25,335 nt of DNA from Thermoplasmatales archaeon UBA509 (GTDB lineage: Archaea > Thermoplasmatota > Thermoplasmata > Thermoplasmatales > Thermoplasmataceae), in assembly GCA_002498845.1 (NCBI GenBank), contig DAJC01000017.1, positions 1 through 25,335 of the forward strand, given 5' to 3'. Shown piece after piece: positions 23,642 through 25,335 of the stretch. Numbering within the stretch: position 1 is the first letter of the stretch; each line of letters opens with the position of its first letter. A program made the translations under genes and the position numbers. The notes beneath the pieces were generated by a model. It worked only from the letters and a program-made list of their open reading frames with translations, had not been told where the DNA came from and made no database searches.

Positions 23642-24190
23642 CTATTCTGCCATGTGCATATCTTCCGGGATCCGGACCTTCAATGGATAGATATACGTCT
23701 GAGGTAGAGATTCAACAAATTCCATGTTGATTCCAGAGCTTCTGAGCCTTGTGAGTGCACGATGATAGGTTGACCTGGCTATATCCTCTCTATTGGTTTG
23801 CCACTGGACACCGGCGACGGCCAGCAGGGTGAGGCCATGGAAGTACTCCCTGAAGTTACTGTGTGAAATATGCCAGATGTCCTCCAGCAGTTCATGGGTT
23901 TCCCAGTATCGTTCTTTGCCAATGAGCCAGTTTGCTATGAAGATTGCCGTTTGCGTACTTTTTTCATTGTATGCTGGCTTATTATTTTCATCTGAAATCA
24001 GCTGGGTAAAAACAAAGAAAGAAAGATTTTCCAGGCTAAGATTTGCCATATTAATCTCTTCCCTGGTCTGGAAATCAATCTCTGTGCAATCTGTGTGGTT
24101 TCTTGCCATTATATAGAAAGCTCCTGCACTTTCAAGTTTTTCTATCAGCTTGCTTGTTTCAGCCTGCACCACTATCAAGTACCGTACCAA
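23642..24190 (-). CDS. DUF309-family protein with N-terminal extension
   Basis: A 182-residue protein. The region from about residue 80 to 155 carries the DUF309 signature: ERYWETHELLEDIWH with the conserved H-E-x-x-E, then YFHGLTLLAVAGVQWQ and ARSTYHRALTRL, an all-helical bundle. Function is unknown. The first 70 residues (MVRYLIVVQAETSKL ... DCTEIDFQTREE) are not part of that domain. Start codon TTG at 24190 with AGGAG 5 nt upstream and ATTTAAG about 27 nt upstream, so both a leaderless and an SD-led start fit. Confidence 0.82.
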   Translation of the reverse strand: MVRYLIVVQAETSKLIEKLESAGAFYIMARNHTDCTEIDFQTREEINMANLSLENLSFFVFTQLISDENNKPAYNEKSTQTAIFIANWLIGKERYWETHELLEDIWHISHSNFREYFHGLTLLAVAGVQWQTNREDIARSTYHRALTRLRSSGINMEFVESLPQTYIYPLKVRIPEDMHMAE

Positions 24191-24267
24191 TTCGCTCCTT
24201 TATTTCCTTTCAACTTAAATGCATTGCAGTTGTTGCAATATGAAAAGATGGCAAATTTAATGTGTGG

Positions 24268-24275
24268 ATAAATAT
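24268..24275 (+). promoter_or_regulatory. TATA box of tRNA-Cys
   Basis: ATAAATAT lies about 29 nt before the first base of the tRNA, the usual archaeal spacing. A small inverted repeat (TTTCCC...GGGAAA, 24282-24298) fills the space between. Confidence 0.55.
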
Positions 24276-24300
24276 TCTGGATTTCCCTGAAAGGGAAACT

Positions 24301-24371
24301 GGATAGGTGGCAGAGCGGTCATGCGTGGGACTGCAGATCCCATCTAATAGGGTTCAACTCCCTACCTATCC
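24301..24371 (+). tRNA. tRNA-Cys (anticodon GCA)
   Basis: Complete cloverleaf of 71 nt: acceptor GGATAGG/CCTATCC, D stem GCA/TGC, anticodon stem TGGGA/TCCCA with loop CTGCAGA (anticodon GCA), and T arm TAGGG-TTCAACT-CCCTA. No encoded CCA. It is followed 50 bp later by a tyrosine recombinase gene in the same orientation, so its 3' half is the probable attachment site of an integrated element lying to the right. Confidence 0.96.
24340..24371 (+). other. Probable attachment site (attL) in the 3' half of tRNA-Cys
   Basis: Inferred from the integrase gene directly downstream. The tRNA is intact, so the element would have carried a copy of the 3' portion. A direct repeat of the tRNA 3' end is expected at the far end of the element, outside this window. 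The exact core cannot be set here. Confidence 0.4.
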
Positions 24372-24421
24372 TTTTAATTAAATAAACGGATACTTTTTAT
24401 GTTTGTTTGGATTATCTATAT

Positions 24422-25335
24422 ATGACACGTGAGCCGAAATATAAAAAATACATTACAGAGGGTAGCCCAGAGTTTAATCTACAATTGAAGAGATGGTATG
24501 AAAATCTAAAGGCACATTCAGTAATCACAGCAGAGACTTATTTTAGGCACTTACTCTTATGGTGCGATAGGGATAACACCAATCCTATGGAACTTCTAGA
24601 ACTTGCAAGACGTGAAGATTTCAGATATAAAATAATGGACGTTATAAGGGAAATGGAAAAGGAAGGCAAGGCAGGGTCATATATTTCGTACGCTGAAAAG
24701 CCAGTAATTTCTTGGCTTAGATTTAATGGAATTAATGTTAAGCTAAACATCAACATCAAGAACGAAAATCGTAATTTAAGGTCAGAGAATGAGAGAGTGC
24801 CAAGCAAGGAAGACTTGGGAAAGATATTAAGGATGGCTACCGCAAGAGCGAGGGTATCGGCTTCATTAATGGCGTATTCAGGTCTAAGACCAGAAACATT
24901 AGGAGATTATGAGGGGACAGATTGCCTTAAACTTTCAGACATAGAAGGAGTTAAACTATCAAGCTCAGGAGTAGAATTTGAGAAAATTCCGGCAAAGATT
25001 AGAGTAAGGAGCAATCTGTCTAAGGCAAGGAATGAGTATTTTACATTTCTGAGCAAGGAAGGATTAGATTATTTAACAGAGTATTTGGGAAAGAGGGTAT
25101 TGGAAGGAGAAAAACTAACGTTTAATTCCCCTATTCTGCAATTAGACCCAAAGGGAGAGAAAAAAAGAGGACAGGAGCGAAATGAACACCTAAGAACAGC
25201 GTTGGTAGCAAGAGACATTAAGAAGGCTATTGTTAATGCTGGTTTTGATTGGAGACCCTATGTATTGCGAGCATATTTCAGCACAGCCTTGGACATAGCA
25301 GAAAGCAAGGGGTTAATATCGCACCCTTGGAGGCA
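24422..25335 (+). CDS. Tyrosine recombinase (integrase), 3' end beyond window
   Basis: A 304-residue partial frame, open to the window edge. An N-terminal core-binding (SAM-like) domain (KRWYENLKAHSVITAETYF) precedes the catalytic domain: R156 in AYSGLRPETLGDY, probable Lys near LSKARNEYF, and Y280-x-x-R283 in RPYVLRAYFSTAL, where most family members have H-x-x-R. ISHPWR at the edge is the typical lead into the last box and the catalytic Tyr, which lies outside. The gene is A+T-rich (many AAA, ATT, TTA codons) unlike the core genes to the left. It starts at ATG 24422, 50 bp after tRNA-Cys, as integrases of archaeal proviruses and plasmids often do. Confidence 0.88.
   Translation, partial: MTREPKYKKYITEGSPEFNLQLKRWYENLKAHSVITAETYFRHLLLWCDRDNTNPMELLELARREDFRYKIMDVIREMEKEGKAGSYISYAEKPVISWLRFNGINVKLNINIKNENRNLRSENERVPSKEDLGKILRMATARARVSASLMAYSGLRPETLGDYEGTDCLKLSDIEGVKLSSSGVEFEKIPAKIRVRSNLSKARNEYFTFLSKEGLDYLTEYLGKRVLEGEKLTFNSPILQLDPKGEKKRGQERNEHLRTALVARDIKKAIVNAGFDWRPYVLRAYFSTALDIAESKGLISHPWR

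Noticed and set aside
24282..24298. Inverted repeat TTTCCC...GGGAAA before tRNA-Cys as a terminator of an upstream gene
   Set aside because: No gene on the plus strand ends here and no T-run follows. It lies between the TATA box and the tRNA start and is noted only as part of that promoter.

Overview
The window looks like chromosomal DNA of an archaeon, most likely from the Thermoplasmatales. The core genes are archaeal in type: an Lhr-type helicase with a zinc ribbon, a small Toprim protein, RNase Z, a dUTPase on the dCTP-deaminase fold, a SelB-like factor without a P-loop, AsnRS and ScpB. Many starts sit about 25-30 nt behind a TATA-like box with no leader, while internal operon genes have GGAGG/GGTGA-type ribosome sites. 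The order is not firmly established: no rRNA or long marker is present and no search could be run.

Bases 1-8151 carry a compact minus-strand CRISPR-Cas operon, cas6-cas8(Cst1-like)-cas7-cas5-cas3-cas4-cas1-cas2. It matches the type I-B variant with a CXXC/CXXC Cas8. Almost every gene overlaps or abuts the next, so it is probably one transcript. No repeat-spacer array lies in the window. A possible C-terminal gene fragment enters from the left edge and converges on cas2. The cas6 reading frame lacks a canonical start at the place where the family N-terminus should begin.

Bases 8324-9770 hold an unknown 100-aa gene and then a decayed IS3-like transposase (two frameshifts, one nonsense codon, 3' truncation). 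Its reading frame runs straight into the C-terminal tail of a different, IS4/IS1634-like transposase. This zone ends at tRNA-Ser(GCU), whose 3' end faces the cas region. A 53-aa gene abuts the tRNA 5' end with no spacing. At 10127-10269 is a tiny transcription unit: TATA box, consensus Shine-Dalgarno, TTG start, a 23-residue ORF ending in an almost pure aspartate tail, and a T-run.

Bases 10509-24190 are core genome: lhr-like helicase, Toprim protein and rnz on the plus strand; an SRPBCC protein, dut and an NCS1-type permease on the minus strand; scpB and purD on the plus strand; then a minus-strand block of DUF309, asnS, hemE, an unknown 129-aa protein, hemH and the SelB-like gene. hemE and hemH point to haem synthesis, possibly by the coproporphyrin branch.

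At the right edge, tRNA-Cys(GCA) is followed 50 bp downstream by an A+T-rich tyrosine recombinase gene that runs off the window. This is the classic left border of an integrated element at a tRNA gene.
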